The notes: generated by a model not told the origin, from the letters alone. Shown: positions 33,195 to 42,074, counted from the stretch's first letter. The stretch is DNA of 54,028 bases from Claveliimonas sp034178805 (GCF_050314255.1 NZ_JBNPMZ010000020.1:1-54028), one strand, 5' to 3'. Program-made: numbers and translations.

Positions 33195-34904
33195 TTATTT
33201 TTCGAACCCTCGATATCGATTCAGACATGCATAGATTTCCTGCTTTCTCACCATAGCCATGGAAGACGAAATGTATGACCCGGATACCAGTGTCCTTAAC
33301 CCGGTTTGTTCCATCTCCTTCCACACCTTCTCAATCATCATATCCAGATTCTGTTCCCTTTGACCTTCCATCCGCTCCAGAATGACTTTGAGAACACAGC
33401 TAAGCGTCGTCGTCTGCTCGCTGTCTGCAATCTGCTCCACGTATTTGATATCCACCGTTTCTCTTCCGATGGAAAAACTGTCTTTTCCGAACTGCTTTGT
33501 CTTAATCTGACCATGCTTTTTCTCAACCTTTCCTGCTTTCAGCAGACGGTTGTATTTCTTCCACACCTTTTCGCTGCCTTCTTCCATCTCTTCCGGTGCA
33601 TCATCCCAGTCTGTGCAGATTTTCTTAACCCGCTCCGTAATATCATAAGTGCGATACGTATCCATCTGCAGAATCTTGTCAGCAATATAAAAATACGCTC
33701 CTGAGCTTCCCGCAACCAGAATCACAGACACTCCCTGTTTTTCATACAGTTCTCTGGCACGGGAGATAAATGGAGTAATCGGCTCCTGCTCTTTTGCAAT
33801 CACCGACTGCATCAGTGCATCCCGCACCATGAAGTTAGTTGCCGATGTATCCTCATCTATCAGAAGAGCTCCGGCTCCCGATTCCACTGCCTCCACAACA
33901 TTCGCTGCCTGGGAAGTAGAGCCGCTGGCATCTTCCGTAGAAAAATCTTTCGTATTTTTACCATTTGGCAGATGATTAATAAATGGAGAAATATTTACAT
34001 GGGATACTGCTCTTCCATCCTCAGCACGGATTTTCATGGCCGTATCATCTGTAATCACGTATTCTCTTCCGTCACCGGCAATATGATTGTAAACTCCCAG
34101 CTCCAGCGCCTTCAAGAGGGTAGATTTTCCATGATAACCGCCTCCCACAATCAGAGTAATACCTCTGGGAATTCCCATTCCCTTTAACGCACCCCTGTGT
34201 GGGAGTTTCAGTTCTATCTCCATGCTCTTTGGACTTTCAAATGCTACCGCTCCCTTCATCGGTCTGTCAGACACACCGCTCTCTCTCGGAAGCACAGCTC
34301 CATTCGCTACAAATGCTACCAGATTTCTTTTCACCAGCTCCTCACGGATGAACTGCTGATCCTCCGCAAGATCCACGACCTTCCGAACCGCCATTGCATC
34401 CAGACTCTTATAATAAAGGGATTTCTTCACACACGCCGGCACAAAATCAAACAAAATTTTCTTAAGCTCCAGTGCATTTATTGTCCGTCCATTCGCGGGG
34501 AATCCCACCTCAAATCGAACCAGAATACGCTTTCTGTCCATTTCAAGGGCTGTACGTTCCAACACTTCCTGACCACACCGGCTGATACTCATAAGACCAC
34601 TTTTTCCCGAACCTTTCGCCTGAAACATATACTCAGACATCACTTTGCCGAATTTTCTGATTAAATAATCCTGCAGGGCAATCCTTTTACAGGCCTTATC
34701 AAATAATTCCTCCGGAAATGCTGCCGCACGCATATCCACCTCCGCACTCACTTTGGAAGGTGCCGCGAACGGATCGCCCTGCACGTGGTCAATGTGCAGA
34801 ACAAACCCCGGAAAACGATAACTTCCCTGCAGACTCTTGTACGCCGGATAGCTTTTCCGATTTATACTCATTAACTGCTGTTCTAATTCTCTTTCTGTAT
34901 GCAA
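33195..34904 (-). CDS. ABC-class predicted ATPase (PF09818-like)
   Basis: A 569-residue soluble protein of the 'ABC-class ATPase' family of unknown function. Seen: P-loop GGGYHGKSTLL at about 254-264, a STEDASGSTSQAANVVEAVE signature-like block, Walker B GALLIDEDTSATNFM, and VAGSSGAYFYIAD. The N-terminal 220 residues are the family's own domain. The start is probably the TTG at 34904 (GAGGGAG just upstream); the next in-frame ATG has no ribosome site. It begins 16 bp after the response-regulator stop and is probably the last gene of the panE-kinase-regulator operon. Confidence 0.82.
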   Translation of the reverse strand: MHTERELEQQLMSINRKSYPAYKSLQGSYRFPGFVLHIDHVQGDPFAAPSKVSAEVDMRAAAFPEELFDKACKRIALQDYLIRKFGKVMSEYMFQAKGSGKSGLMSISRCGQEVLERTALEMDRKRILVRFEVGFPANGRTINALELKKILFDFVPACVKKSLYYKSLDAMAVRKVVDLAEDQQFIREELVKRNLVAFVANGAVLPRESGVSDRPMKGAVAFESPKSMEIELKLPHRGALKGMGIPRGITLIVGGGYHGKSTLLKALELGVYNHIAGDGREYVITDDTAMKIRAEDGRAVSHVNISPFINHLPNGKNTKDFSTEDASGSTSQAANVVEAVESGAGALLIDEDTSATNFMVRDALMQSVIAKEQEPITPFISRARELYEKQGVSVILVAGSSGAYFYIADKILQMDTYRTYDITERVKKICTDWDDAPEEMEEGSEKVWKKYNRLLKAGKVEKKHGQIKTKQFGKDSFSIGRETVDIKYVEQIADSEQTTTLSCVLKVILERMEGQREQNLDMMIEKVWKEMEQTGLRTLVSGSYISSSMAMVRKQEIYACLNRYRGFEK

Positions 34905-34920
34905 CTTGCTCCCTCTCTTC

Positions 34921-35757
34921 TTAACATTTTTTTCTGACCTTTTTTCCTCGATGACTTTTTTGTCGTATCTGTGAATTTCGAAGCATCGCTGTCGTCATTT
35001 CTGCCCAGGAATACTGCATCATATATTCACCCATATATCGATTCACTGCTCCCGGTTCACAACAGAGAAAATCATAATAATCACATTCCACTTTGTCCGT
35101 ACAAAGCGCGATTTCATTTCGAGTTTTCAATATGACATCTTCTGCCCCTGCTTCTGCCATGGTTGTTCGAAGGTCATGGATCAGACTTCGCAGATTACTT
35201 TTTAAAGAAATACTGTCCGGTTTATCCTCCCATAATACACCAAGCAGCTCTCCCATCGTACACCATGCCCCCTGGCGGTCAGTCAGATAAGCTAACAGCT
35301 CTTTCGTCTTACTTCTTTTAAAATGAATCGGTTCATTTTCCGCAAACACTTCAAAATTTCCAAAACACCTGAGACGGATCCTCGTACCAGTCTCCTCCTG
35401 TACCGGGAACCGGAGATTATCTAACTCTTTACGTATTCCCTCAGGCGTGACCGGCTTCAGCAGATAACCACTGGGATATAGTGTATACGCTTCCATAGCA
35501 TATTCAGAATATGCCGTCACAAAAATAATATTCGTATTTGGGCAGCTGTCTTTCAGCGCTTTCGCCAGCATCAGCCCACTCATATCTCTCAATCTGATAT
35601 CCAGAAATGCCACATCACATGCTCTGCTCTTTGCAAATTCCAGGGCGGCAGAGCCGCTGGAAAACCCAAAGACCTCTGCATCCGGCATACATACTTCTAT
35701 AGCGTCTTCCAGGACTTCCAACGCATGTTTTTCATCATCAACTGCTAAAATAATCAT
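34921..35757 (-). CDS. response regulator with SARP-like winged-helix output domain
   Basis: A 278-residue protein: receiver domain (acidic DDE at 7-9, phosphoacceptor Asp53 in VAFLDIRLRDMSG, Lys in LLKPVTPEG) joined to a SARP/DnrI-type winged-helix domain from about 127 (RLRCFGNFEVFAEN, KRSKTKELLAYLTDR, MGELLGVLWED, LKSNLRSLIHDLRTTM). This output type activates transcription. Its ATG overlaps the kinase stop by 4 bp (ATGA), so the pair is a two-component system. The target is unknown. Confidence 0.85.
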   Translation of the reverse strand: MIILAVDDEKHALEVLEDAIEVCMPDAEVFGFSSGSAALEFAKSRACDVAFLDIRLRDMSGLMLAKALKDSCPNTNIIFVTAYSEYAMEAYTLYPSGYLLKPVTPEGIRKELDNLRFPVQEETGTRIRLRCFGNFEVFAENEPIHFKRSKTKELLAYLTDRQGAWCTMGELLGVLWEDKPDSISLKSNLRSLIHDLRTTMAEAGAEDVILKTRNEIALCTDKVECDYYDFLCCEPGAVNRYMGEYMMQYSWAEMTTAMLRNSQIRQKSHRGKKVRKKC

Positions 35758-37568
35758 TTCTGCTTATCATCCTCCCTGTTCCTCGGAACATTTATTGTTA
35801 CGGTTGTACCTTCTCCCGGCCTGCTGTCTATGAAAAGCTCAGCATGGCACATTCGTTTCAGTCGTTTGCGTACATTTTCAATCCCCACATGAACCCTTCC
35901 ATCCTCCGAGACATGATCCGGATCAAATCCTACTCCATTATCAGTAATTATCACCTGATAGAAAGACTCACATTCTTCTGTCGATATTGTAATGGTTCCG
36001 CCTTCCTCTTTGGGATACAGACCATGCTTTACAGAGTTTTCCACTATTGGCTGGAGAGATAAGGCCGGTAATTCAAAAGAGGTATATAAAATCCGGTATT
36101 CCACCTTCATTTTATCCTCAAATCGCAATTTTTCCAAATCAAGGTATGTCATTACATGGCTCAGCTCCTGTTCAAACGAAACCGGAACCGTCCGGTTCAG
36201 AGAATCCAGGTTCATTCTCAGATAATCCGAAAATTCTTTAATCGCTTTCTGTGCCGCTTCCGCATTAATTTTACACAAATAATAAATGGAATTCAAAGTA
36301 TTATAAAGAAAATGTGGCTGAATCTGAGTCATCATAATCGCAATCCGACTATCCTCCAGTTCCCTTTCCAGCCTTTTTACTCTGATTGTTGCACGGTAAC
36401 CGGAAGCAACCTTCACCATTCCATACACTAAACTTACAAAAAACCCCAGCGTAAAGACAATTTTAACACATATACCCGCATATTGCCAGCAGATCCATTC
36501 ACCGATAATATCTACTATTCCGGCAATGGAGAGTGCAATTCCAGCCGCGAAAACCCATTGTTTGCCAAATTCGGACTCTCCCTTTATTTCCTCATAACAA
36601 CAACAGAAACATAAAACCCAAAAAACTGCGAACTGCAGAACCAGCCACTTTCCTTCCAGCTGACAGATGATGGCCTTCCTCATCAACGGTAAGAGCAGAA
36701 TCAGGCCATCTGCCACTCCCACAATAATCAAGGTTACACCCGCCAGTTTTTTCATACGGGTTTTCATCATATCATACAGAAATACCAGCATTCCAAAGGC
36801 TGCTCCCATTTTACAGATCTGCATCCCATATGTATTAAATACCATCAAACTGTCTTTCAGTAACAGATCCGGAGTATCCAGAATAAAATAACCTCCCATC
36901 AGGAAACAGGAGATTCCCAACACTCCCAGTCGGAATTTCATCGGAATGTGCATAATAAATGTTCCCATCGATATTCCAATAAGAATCAGTGATACAACTA
37001 TAAAGAAAATACCAGCCACATGATAAATTCTGCTGTTTTTTCCAAGATAAATCTCCATAGTATACTCATTACCCGCATACAAATTATCTAATAACTGATG
37101 ATATGCTCTCGTATTGTCGATTCCATGTGCATTATATATGTATATTTCAATTTCGTCATCCGCCGACAGTTCCGGAAAGGTCACACAGTTCCACCTGCTC
37201 CCACACATATCATTTATGGCCTCTTCATATAAATAAACATCGTTATAAATTTCCTGTCCCTTTACATATACTTTCATAAAGATATGGTTTGCAAGAAGAT
37301 AAAGCTGAAATCCCCCCGGCATATCCAAGCCAAGATTCCCCTTTATGATCAGTTCATCGCCTGCTCCCACAAAACGCTCATTTTCCGTAAGTGGTTTCCA
37401 GTTCTCACCATCAGTAGAATATTCTCCCTGTAATGTCAGGTGAAGCGGCATAGCCGGAACAGCCTGTCTACTTCTTAAGCAAGATGTAAGCAATAGCACC
37501 AAAGCCATTATAAACAGTACTATTGGTAAAATCGTATCTATATATATGCTTTTTTTCTCTATTTTCAT
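35754..37568 (-). CDS. membrane sensor histidine kinase, 7TM-DISM-like with LytS-type kinase core
   Basis: A 604-residue kinase: membrane segment at about 10-30, an extracytoplasmic beta-rich domain (about 38-180; QGEYSTDGENWKPL start), seven membrane segments (about 183-390), then a His_kinase core with phosphoacceptor His419 (TQIQPHFLYNTLNSI) and HATPase (PIVENSVKHGLYP, ITDNGVGFD, VGIENVRKRL). The layout matches 7TMR-DISM receptors, which sense carbohydrate-like or other extracellular ligands. It starts 11 bp after panE and is coupled to the downstream regulator gene. Confidence 0.87.
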   Translation of the reverse strand: MKIEKKSIYIDTILPIVLFIMALVLLLTSCLRSRQAVPAMPLHLTLQGEYSTDGENWKPLTENERFVGAGDELIIKGNLGLDMPGGFQLYLLANHIFMKVYVKGQEIYNDVYLYEEAINDMCGSRWNCVTFPELSADDEIEIYIYNAHGIDNTRAYHQLLDNLYAGNEYTMEIYLGKNSRIYHVAGIFFIVVSLILIGISMGTFIMHIPMKFRLGVLGISCFLMGGYFILDTPDLLLKDSLMVFNTYGMQICKMGAAFGMLVFLYDMMKTRMKKLAGVTLIIVGVADGLILLLPLMRKAIICQLEGKWLVLQFAVFWVLCFCCCYEEIKGESEFGKQWVFAAGIALSIAGIVDIIGEWICWQYAGICVKIVFTLGFFVSLVYGMVKVASGYRATIRVKRLERELEDSRIAIMMTQIQPHFLYNTLNSIYYLCKINAEAAQKAIKEFSDYLRMNLDSLNRTVPVSFEQELSHVMTYLDLEKLRFEDKMKVEYRILYTSFELPALSLQPIVENSVKHGLYPKEEGGTITISTEECESFYQVIITDNGVGFDPDHVSEDGRVHVGIENVRKRLKRMCHAELFIDSRPGEGTTVTINVPRNREDDKQK

Positions 37569-37579
37569 AATCTAAACCC

Positions 37580-38533
37580 TTAACCCTCAGGGACAGGTTC
37601 TGCAACTCCCTTTAGTGCTTCATACATCCGCTCACTAACCGGCGCATTCACGCCCAGTCTTCTTGCCTCCCGTACGATATAACCACTGAATGTCTCTATC
37701 TCCGTTGGTCTTCCCGCCTTTACATCTCTCTGCAGCGAGCTCGTCGCATTATCAGCAAGTTCATGGTAAAACTTGTGGATGATCGCCTCTTTATGTTCCG
37801 GCAATACATGAACGCCCTTTTTCACCGCTACTTCATACGCTTCTTCCACAAGCTGTTCGTATTCTTTCGCTTTTTCCGGATTATTCCTCAGTTCTCCAAT
37901 CGTGTTGTCGTAATATGCCGTCGTTACATTATACGCACAATTCAAAATATATTTGCGCCAGATTTCACGTTCAATATCTTCCGAAACTTTATGATCAATG
38001 TCTGCTTTTTTCAAAAGCTCTGATGTCTCTTTTATAGTTACCCGCTCTTTTTCATCCGGATTTTTCATACCTATTCGCAAACTGGCGAATTTCCCCTGCT
38101 GTGTGACAGAATAATCTTCATTCGCAAATGCGACGATGTAAATGAGTGAATCAATAACCGTCCCTTTCCCAAGATATTCTCTTGTTCGTTCTCCGGGATC
38201 CGCACCATTCATCACCGGTATGATCACTGTTTTATCCGTCACTGCATTTCCAAGCTCCATACATGCTTCTTCCAGCGAATAATTTTTCACACAAAGAAAA
38301 ATATAATCCTGTTGCTCCAGTTCCCTTGAGCAGGAAACCGTCTTTTCCGGTCTGGCAATGATCTCGCCGTGAAAATCACTGTGAAGGTTCAGTCCTTTTT
38401 CCCGTATGGATTCTCCTCTTTCGCCCCGGGCAACCAGTGTCACATGCGGAAATGCCTTCACCAGCATACCTGCCAGATATCCACCTACTCCGCCAACTCC
38501 TACAACTGCTATTTTTTTATCTTCTATACACAT
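37580..38533 (-). CDS. ketopantoate reductase family protein (2-dehydropantoate 2-reductase, PanE/ApbA)
   Basis: A 317-residue NADP-dependent reductase. Seen: Rossmann GVGGVGGYLAG (about 13-23), the FLCVKNYS block, MNGAD, catalytic-type Lys in EIWRKYILNCAYNVTTAYY, and C-terminal SSLQRDVKAGRPTEIE. Known reaction: ketopantoate to pantoate in CoA synthesis; many paralogs act on other 2-keto acids, so panE is not certain. AGGAGG lies before the ATG at 38533. It leads an operon with a two-component system, which is unusual. Confidence 0.82.
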   Translation of the reverse strand: MCIEDKKIAVVGVGGVGGYLAGMLVKAFPHVTLVARGERGESIREKGLNLHSDFHGEIIARPEKTVSCSRELEQQDYIFLCVKNYSLEEACMELGNAVTDKTVIIPVMNGADPGERTREYLGKGTVIDSLIYIVAFANEDYSVTQQGKFASLRIGMKNPDEKERVTIKETSELLKKADIDHKVSEDIEREIWRKYILNCAYNVTTAYYDNTIGELRNNPEKAKEYEQLVEEAYEVAVKKGVHVLPEHKEAIIHKFYHELADNATSSLQRDVKAGRPTEIETFSGYIVREARRLGVNAPVSERMYEALKGVAEPVPEG

Positions 38534-38558
38534 AGTTAGTTCCTCCTGTCATTTAAAC

Positions 38559-38590
38559 TAAAAAAGACTCAACCCCTTAAGGATTAAGCC
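38559..38590 (-). terminator. terminator of the tRNA cluster
   Basis: Minus strand: GGCTTAATCC pairs with GGGTTGAGTC (wobbles), 4-base loop TTAA region, followed by TTTTTT. It lies about 10 bp after tRNA-Leu and before panE. Confidence 0.7.
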
Positions 38591-38600
38591 TTTCCATTCA

Positions 38601-38687
38601 TGCCGGCGACCGGAATCGAACCGGTACGGGAGTATAAGTCCCGCAGGATTTTAAGTCCTGTGCGTCTGCCAGTTCCGCCACGCCGGC
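38601..38687 (-). tRNA. tRNA-Leu (anticodon TAA)
   Basis: 87-base class II tRNA with a long variable arm (GCGGGACTTATACTCCCGT region). Acceptor GCCGGCG/CGCCGGC, discriminator A; anticodon arm CAGGA-CTTAAAA-TCCTG gives TAA. CCA is not encoded. Last gene of the cluster. Confidence 0.96.
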
Positions 38688-38744
38688 AATCTCACCGCTT
38701 TCGCGATTCAATATAAAACCTGCAACAGATTATCTGTCACAAAA

Positions 38745-38817
38745 TGGGACCTACAGGGCTCGAACCTGTGACCCTCTGCTTGTAAGGCAGATGCTCTCCC
38801 AGCTGAGCTAAGATCCC
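38745..38817 (-). tRNA. tRNA-Val (anticodon TAC)
   Basis: 73-base cloverleaf: acceptor GGGATCT/AGGTCCC with a wobble pair, discriminator A; anticodon arm TCTGC-CTTACAA-GCAGA gives TAC; T arm GGTTCGAGC. CCA is not encoded. Confidence 0.96.
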
Positions 38818-38822
38818 ACAAA

Positions 38823-38896
38823 CGACCCAGAAGAGACTCGAACTCTCGACCTCCGCCGTGACAGGGCGGCGCTCTAACCAACTGAGCCACTGGGCC
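38823..38896 (-). tRNA. tRNA-Asp (anticodon GTC)
   Basis: 74-base cloverleaf: acceptor GGCCCAG/CTGGGTC, discriminator G; anticodon arm CCGCC-CTGTCAC-GGCGG gives GTC; T arm AGTTCGAGT. Only 5 bp from tRNA-Val. Confidence 0.96.
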
Positions 38897-38909
38897 TTAT
38901 TATGATAAA

Positions 38910-38983
38910 TGGACCTTCGGGGACTCGAACCCAGGACCGATCGGTTATGAGCCGATTGCTCTAACCAACTGAGCTAAAGGTCC
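38910..38983 (-). tRNA. tRNA with CAT anticodon (elongator Met, or Ile2)
   Basis: 74-base cloverleaf: acceptor GGACCTT/AAGGTCC, discriminator A; anticodon arm TCGG-CTCATAA-CCGA gives CAT. It is not the initiator, which normally begins CGC or similar. Elongator Met and Ile2 (lysidine-modified C) cannot be told apart safely by eye. Confidence 0.93.
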
Positions 38984-39010
38984 AAAATCATTACGTCCCT
39001 GATAGGACAA

Positions 39011-39083
39011 AGCCGATGATCGGACTCGAACCGATAACCTGCTGATTACAAATCAGCTGCTCTGCCAATTGAGCCACATCGGC
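39011..39083 (-). tRNA. tRNA-Thr (anticodon TGT)
   Basis: 73-base cloverleaf: acceptor GCCGATG/CATCGGC, discriminator T; anticodon arm GCTGA-TTTGTAA-TCAGC gives TGT; T arm GGTTCGAGT. A broken copy lies directly upstream. Confidence 0.95.
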
Positions 39084-39095
39084 ATGATGTTTCGA

Positions 39096-39168
39096 AAGCG
39101 GCTGATCTGTAATCAGCACTCTGCCTTCGATTGACGTAGTCAATCTCACTGAATTGAGCCACATCGGC
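39096..39168 (-). pseudogene. tRNA-Thr pseudogene (partial, rearranged copy)
   Basis: The 5' half of tRNA-Thr is repeated here: a 27-base block (39067-39093) recurs at 39152-39178. In this copy a 26-base insertion (39126-39151, containing the small palindrome gattgac/gtcaatc) splits the D arm, the anticodon loop reads in inverted orientation (gctgatctgtaatcagc at 39101-39117 is the reverse complement of the working arm but for one base), and no T arm or acceptor 3' strand follows. It cannot fold as a tRNA. Confidence 0.8.
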
Positions 39169-39187
39169 ATGATGTTTCTACATCAAA

Positions 39188-39259
39188 TGACTCCACCGGG
39201 AATCGAACCCGGGTTACCGCCGTGAAAGGGCGATGTCTTGACCGCTTGACCATGGAGCC
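39188..39259 (-). tRNA. tRNA-Glu (anticodon TTC)
   Basis: 72-base cloverleaf: acceptor GGCTCCA/TGGAGTC with one wobble, discriminator A; anticodon arm CGCC-CTTTCAC-GGCG gives TTC; T arm GGTTCGATT. First gene of the cluster, about 45 bp after the promoter. Confidence 0.95.
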
Positions 39260-39302
39260 AGATAATAATTCGGTCACATTCATTCTGTCGTGACCGAAAT
39301 TT

Positions 39303-39331
39303 ATATTATCATATTACTATTACTTTTGCAA
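39303..39331 (-). promoter_or_regulatory. promoter of the tRNA cluster
   Basis: Minus strand: TTGCAA (39331-39326), 17-base spacer, TAATAT (39308-39303). The sequence TTGCAAAAG is shared with the tRNA-Asn promoter at 53963-53991. Between promoter and tRNA-Glu lies a hairpin ttcggtcac/gtgaccgaa (about 39270-39299). Confidence 0.7.
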
Positions 39332-39374
39332 GTGTTTTTATTAATTTTTTTATATTTTATTGAGCGGCAGATAA

Positions 39375-39416
39375 GGGACGGTTCTCTGTCCTATTTTCAG
39401 GACAGAGAACCGTCCC
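39375..39416. repeat. perfect 18-bp stem palindrome (REP-like), copy C
   Basis: Arms 39375-39392 (gggacggttctctgtcct) and 39399-39416 pair perfectly around a 6-base loop. It directly abuts the stop codon of the next gene. The GGGACGGTTCTCTGTCC motif differs from copies A and B but has the same GGGGAC-rich palindromic style. It may protect the 3' end of that transcript; no T-run follows. Confidence 0.8.
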
Positions 39417-40454
39417 CTATACTTCTCCGCTTTCGATCATTCGACGGATCAGGTCGACAGAACCTTTGATTCCGTAACTTGCGCTGTTAATCAGCAAATC
39501 GTAATTTGAAGCTTTGCCCCACTCAAGTCCTGTATAAAAGCGGAAATAATTGATATGCTTGCGATCCAGAGTTTTCAGCATCTTCCTTACCTGCTTTTCT
39601 GTCAGCTGCTGATTTACACTCATAACACGGCGCACTCTCTGTTCAAAAGGTGCTGTAATAAAGATACTGATATGCGGAATATGATTATTGGCCAGAATCA
39701 CATCTGCACACCGGCCCATAACAATGAAATCCTCCTGCTTTGCCTTATCACAGATCAGTTTACTTTGATTAAAGAACACCGCATCTTTTTTCGGCAATCC
39801 ATGATACCGGCTGAAGTCTTTCATTCTCTGTCCCACAGTAATTTTCTGGTCTCTGGCAAAAGCCTGGCGCGTTCCTACGTATTTCGCACGATTTTCTTCA
39901 TCTCTGATATACGGAAATCCTCCCTTATCGTGCACTGTATCCTTTTCCGCCTCAAGACGGCGAAGTACTTCGCTGAATATTTCCACATCGTAATAATTGA
40001 TTTTCAGCTCATCCGCCAGCGTGAAGCCTATTTCACTCCCTCCGCTTCCGTAAGTACGTCCGATACAGATAACCATATGGTCATCCTTCGAAAAACGCTT
40101 TTTCAGACTGAGGGTATTCAACTCCGCACGCTCATAGTTCAAAACATCACCTTCTGCGAAACTGGTCGGAAGCTCCGACACTGCCTTCAGAATGTGATCA
40201 TACTCTGTCATGACCTTCTTCCATGCTTCTCTATCCTTGATTGTACGGGCCATATTGCTGATCAGCGCCAGCTCACTTCTAAGTACGTGTCCCTGGTTTC
40301 TTGCTTCCATCTCATGAACAATTTCCCGTACACATTTTTCTCTGTCTTCGCTAAACACACGTCCCAGTGAGGAACCAAGATTGCGATATACTTCTGCATC
40401 CAAATCATATATCCGCTCTGCCAGTGCACGGATTGTTTCTCTATTATATTCCAT
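39417..40454 (-). CDS. cytidylate kinase-like family protein
   Basis: A 345-residue protein. The first 125 residues are helical (LAERIYDLDAEVYRNLG...); the C-terminal part is a P-loop kinase of the cytidylate-kinase-like family (VICIGRTYGSGGSEIG P-loop variant at about 129-144, FIVMGRCADVIL, APFEQRVRRVM, KMLKTLDRKHINYFRFYTG). Its true substrate is unknown; it is not the housekeeping Cmk. AGGAGG precedes the ATG. It follows the NhaD gene by 12 bp and ends at the palindrome. Confidence 0.82.
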   Translation of the reverse strand: MEYNRETIRALAERIYDLDAEVYRNLGSSLGRVFSEDREKCVREIVHEMEARNQGHVLRSELALISNMARTIKDREAWKKVMTEYDHILKAVSELPTSFAEGDVLNYERAELNTLSLKKRFSKDDHMVICIGRTYGSGGSEIGFTLADELKINYYDVEIFSEVLRRLEAEKDTVHDKGGFPYIRDEENRAKYVGTRQAFARDQKITVGQRMKDFSRYHGLPKKDAVFFNQSKLICDKAKQEDFIVMGRCADVILANNHIPHISIFITAPFEQRVRRVMSVNQQLTEKQVRKMLKTLDRKHINYFRFYTGLEWGKASNYDLLINSASYGIKGSVDLIRRMIESGEV

Positions 40455-40466
40455 CTCGAATCCCTC

Positions 40467-41915
40467 CTATCTAAAGAATATCAGTGTATCCAGCAGAAAT
40501 ACCGGAACAAGCACTGAAACTGACCACAACAGATAGCCGAAGAAGGATGGCATACGGATACCATTTTCATCAGATATTGATTTTACCATGAAGTTCGGGG
40601 CATTTCCTATATAGGTGTTCGCTCCCATAAATACAGCTCCACAGGAAATCGCCAGCAACATCTTCTGCGGAATCATACCCAGAGTCGTAGCAATTCCACT
40701 CTGGAATCCCATTACACCGGCAGTTGTCAAAAATACCAGATAAGTCGGTGTATTATCCAGGAAACTGGAAAGTGCACCGGTCACCCAGAACATCTCCGCC
40801 GGCTTTGTAAGCCCCAGTTCTGCCCCAATACTTTTAAGAATCATCAGAGCCGGCTGCATGGTAATAAAAATACCGATAAACAATATAGCAACCTCCTGAA
40901 TGGCTCCCCATGTAAAGTGATTCTTCTTCCGGATTTCCGGATTCGTTGTCCGGAAAGAAAGGAATGCTGCCAGAAGAATGATGGCTATTTCAATCAAAGC
41001 CGGAAAGCCGAGCGTTACTTCTCCAAAAATGTGAATTCCTTTCACTCCGCCCTCTGCATTTTTAAAAACGGAAAGCTCCGGAAGAACCCCGCTTAAAATA
41101 ACGGCTGCTACAATCATTGCAATAAAGATCAGGTTGTGAAGACCTTTAATCGTAATCTTTGTACCCGGCTTGCTGATATCCGGCATACGTCCTCTGGCAA
41201 TATCTTTACAATAGAACCGTCTGTCAATCCAGTAGAAAGCAGACAGTAATACCACCATATTAAAGAGCAGCACCGGAAAGAGATGCAGACTCCAGAAAAA
41301 TGAAACCCCTCTGGAAAATCCCATCAAAAGCGGTGGATCTCCTATCGGGGTAAGACAGCCTCCGATATTGGAAACCAGAAAAATAAAAAATACCATTATA
41401 TGGGCTCTTCTTTTTCTCCATGCATTCATCTTAATCACCGGGCGAACCATAAGCATACTCGCCCCGGTCGTTCCGATTATACTGGAAAGCAGGGTGCCAA
41501 TTGTCAGAAGTATCACATTAACTCTGGGAGAACCAGCCAGATCTCCCTCCATGGTAATATTACCTGCCACACAGAATAATCCAAATAAAAGGACAATGAA
41601 TGTCAGATAGTCACCAATCATACACTCCAACACTGTTTCTGCCGCATGCCCTGCACCATAGACAAACGCAAAAGGCAAAATAAACAGCACTGACCACATT
41701 GCAACTACAACCGGCTGATGTGATTCCCACCATTCTGCACGAACCAGCGGCATAATCGCAATACATAACAACAAACCGGCAAACGGAATACACATCCACA
41801 GCGGAGGAACCAATGCTTTGGCTGTCTTAGCAGCCGTCTCCGCTGCAAATACATTTAGTGGGCATGCCAGCAAGGTGCTTACAAGCACTGTCATAAAGCA
41901 AAATAATCTCTTCAA
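40467..41915 (-). CDS. NhaD-type sodium:proton antiporter (ion transporter superfamily)
   Basis: A 482-residue membrane protein with an N-terminal signal-like segment and about 12 further hydrophobic segments. Family hallmarks: GTTGASMLMVRPVI and SNIGGCLTPIGDPPLL in the first half, SSFLDNTPTYLVF and GANTYIGNAPNFMVK in the second. Known family role: Na+/H+ exchange. The start is probably a TTG at 41915 (GAGGT 7 bases upstream); a later ATG at codon 8 lacks a clear site. Operon partner of the kinase-like gene. Confidence 0.85.
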   Translation of the reverse strand: MKRLFCFMTVLVSTLLACPLNVFAAETAAKTAKALVPPLWMCIPFAGLLLCIAIMPLVRAEWWESHQPVVVAMWSVLFILPFAFVYGAGHAAETVLECMIGDYLTFIVLLFGLFCVAGNITMEGDLAGSPRVNVILLTIGTLLSSIIGTTGASMLMVRPVIKMNAWRKRRAHIMVFFIFLVSNIGGCLTPIGDPPLLMGFSRGVSFFWSLHLFPVLLFNMVVLLSAFYWIDRRFYCKDIARGRMPDISKPGTKITIKGLHNLIFIAMIVAAVILSGVLPELSVFKNAEGGVKGIHIFGEVTLGFPALIEIAIILLAAFLSFRTTNPEIRKKNHFTWGAIQEVAILFIGIFITMQPALMILKSIGAELGLTKPAEMFWVTGALSSFLDNTPTYLVFLTTAGVMGFQSGIATTLGMIPQKMLLAISCGAVFMGANTYIGNAPNFMVKSISDENGIRMPSFFGYLLWSVSVLVPVFLLDTLIFFR

Positions 41916-42074
41916 CTTTAAGACCTCTCTTCCTGTCTAATTTTCACATCCTATGATGTCTCTAAATCAACTCTCAAAAACACCCACTAATAATACTACG
42001 TTCACCGGAAAATGTCGAGAACAAATTTATTCTTTTTATTTCTTAGCAAAATCTATACACTACACGCAATTTTT

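Noticed and set aside
33017..33256. Plus-strand frame over tRNA-Arg
   Set aside because: Its start is antisense translation of the tRNA; no gene signals.
38708..38890. Short frame with a tRNA-like translated peptide
   Set aside because: It is the translation of the tRNA-Asp and tRNA-Val genes, a well-known false ORF type.
38910..38983. CAT-anticodon tRNA as initiator tRNA
   Set aside because: The acceptor pairs G1-C72 and the anticodon stem lacks the three consecutive G-C pairs of initiators.
39084..39187. Second functional tRNA-Thr gene
   Set aside because: The D arm is split by 26 bases, the anticodon loop is inverted and the T arm is missing.
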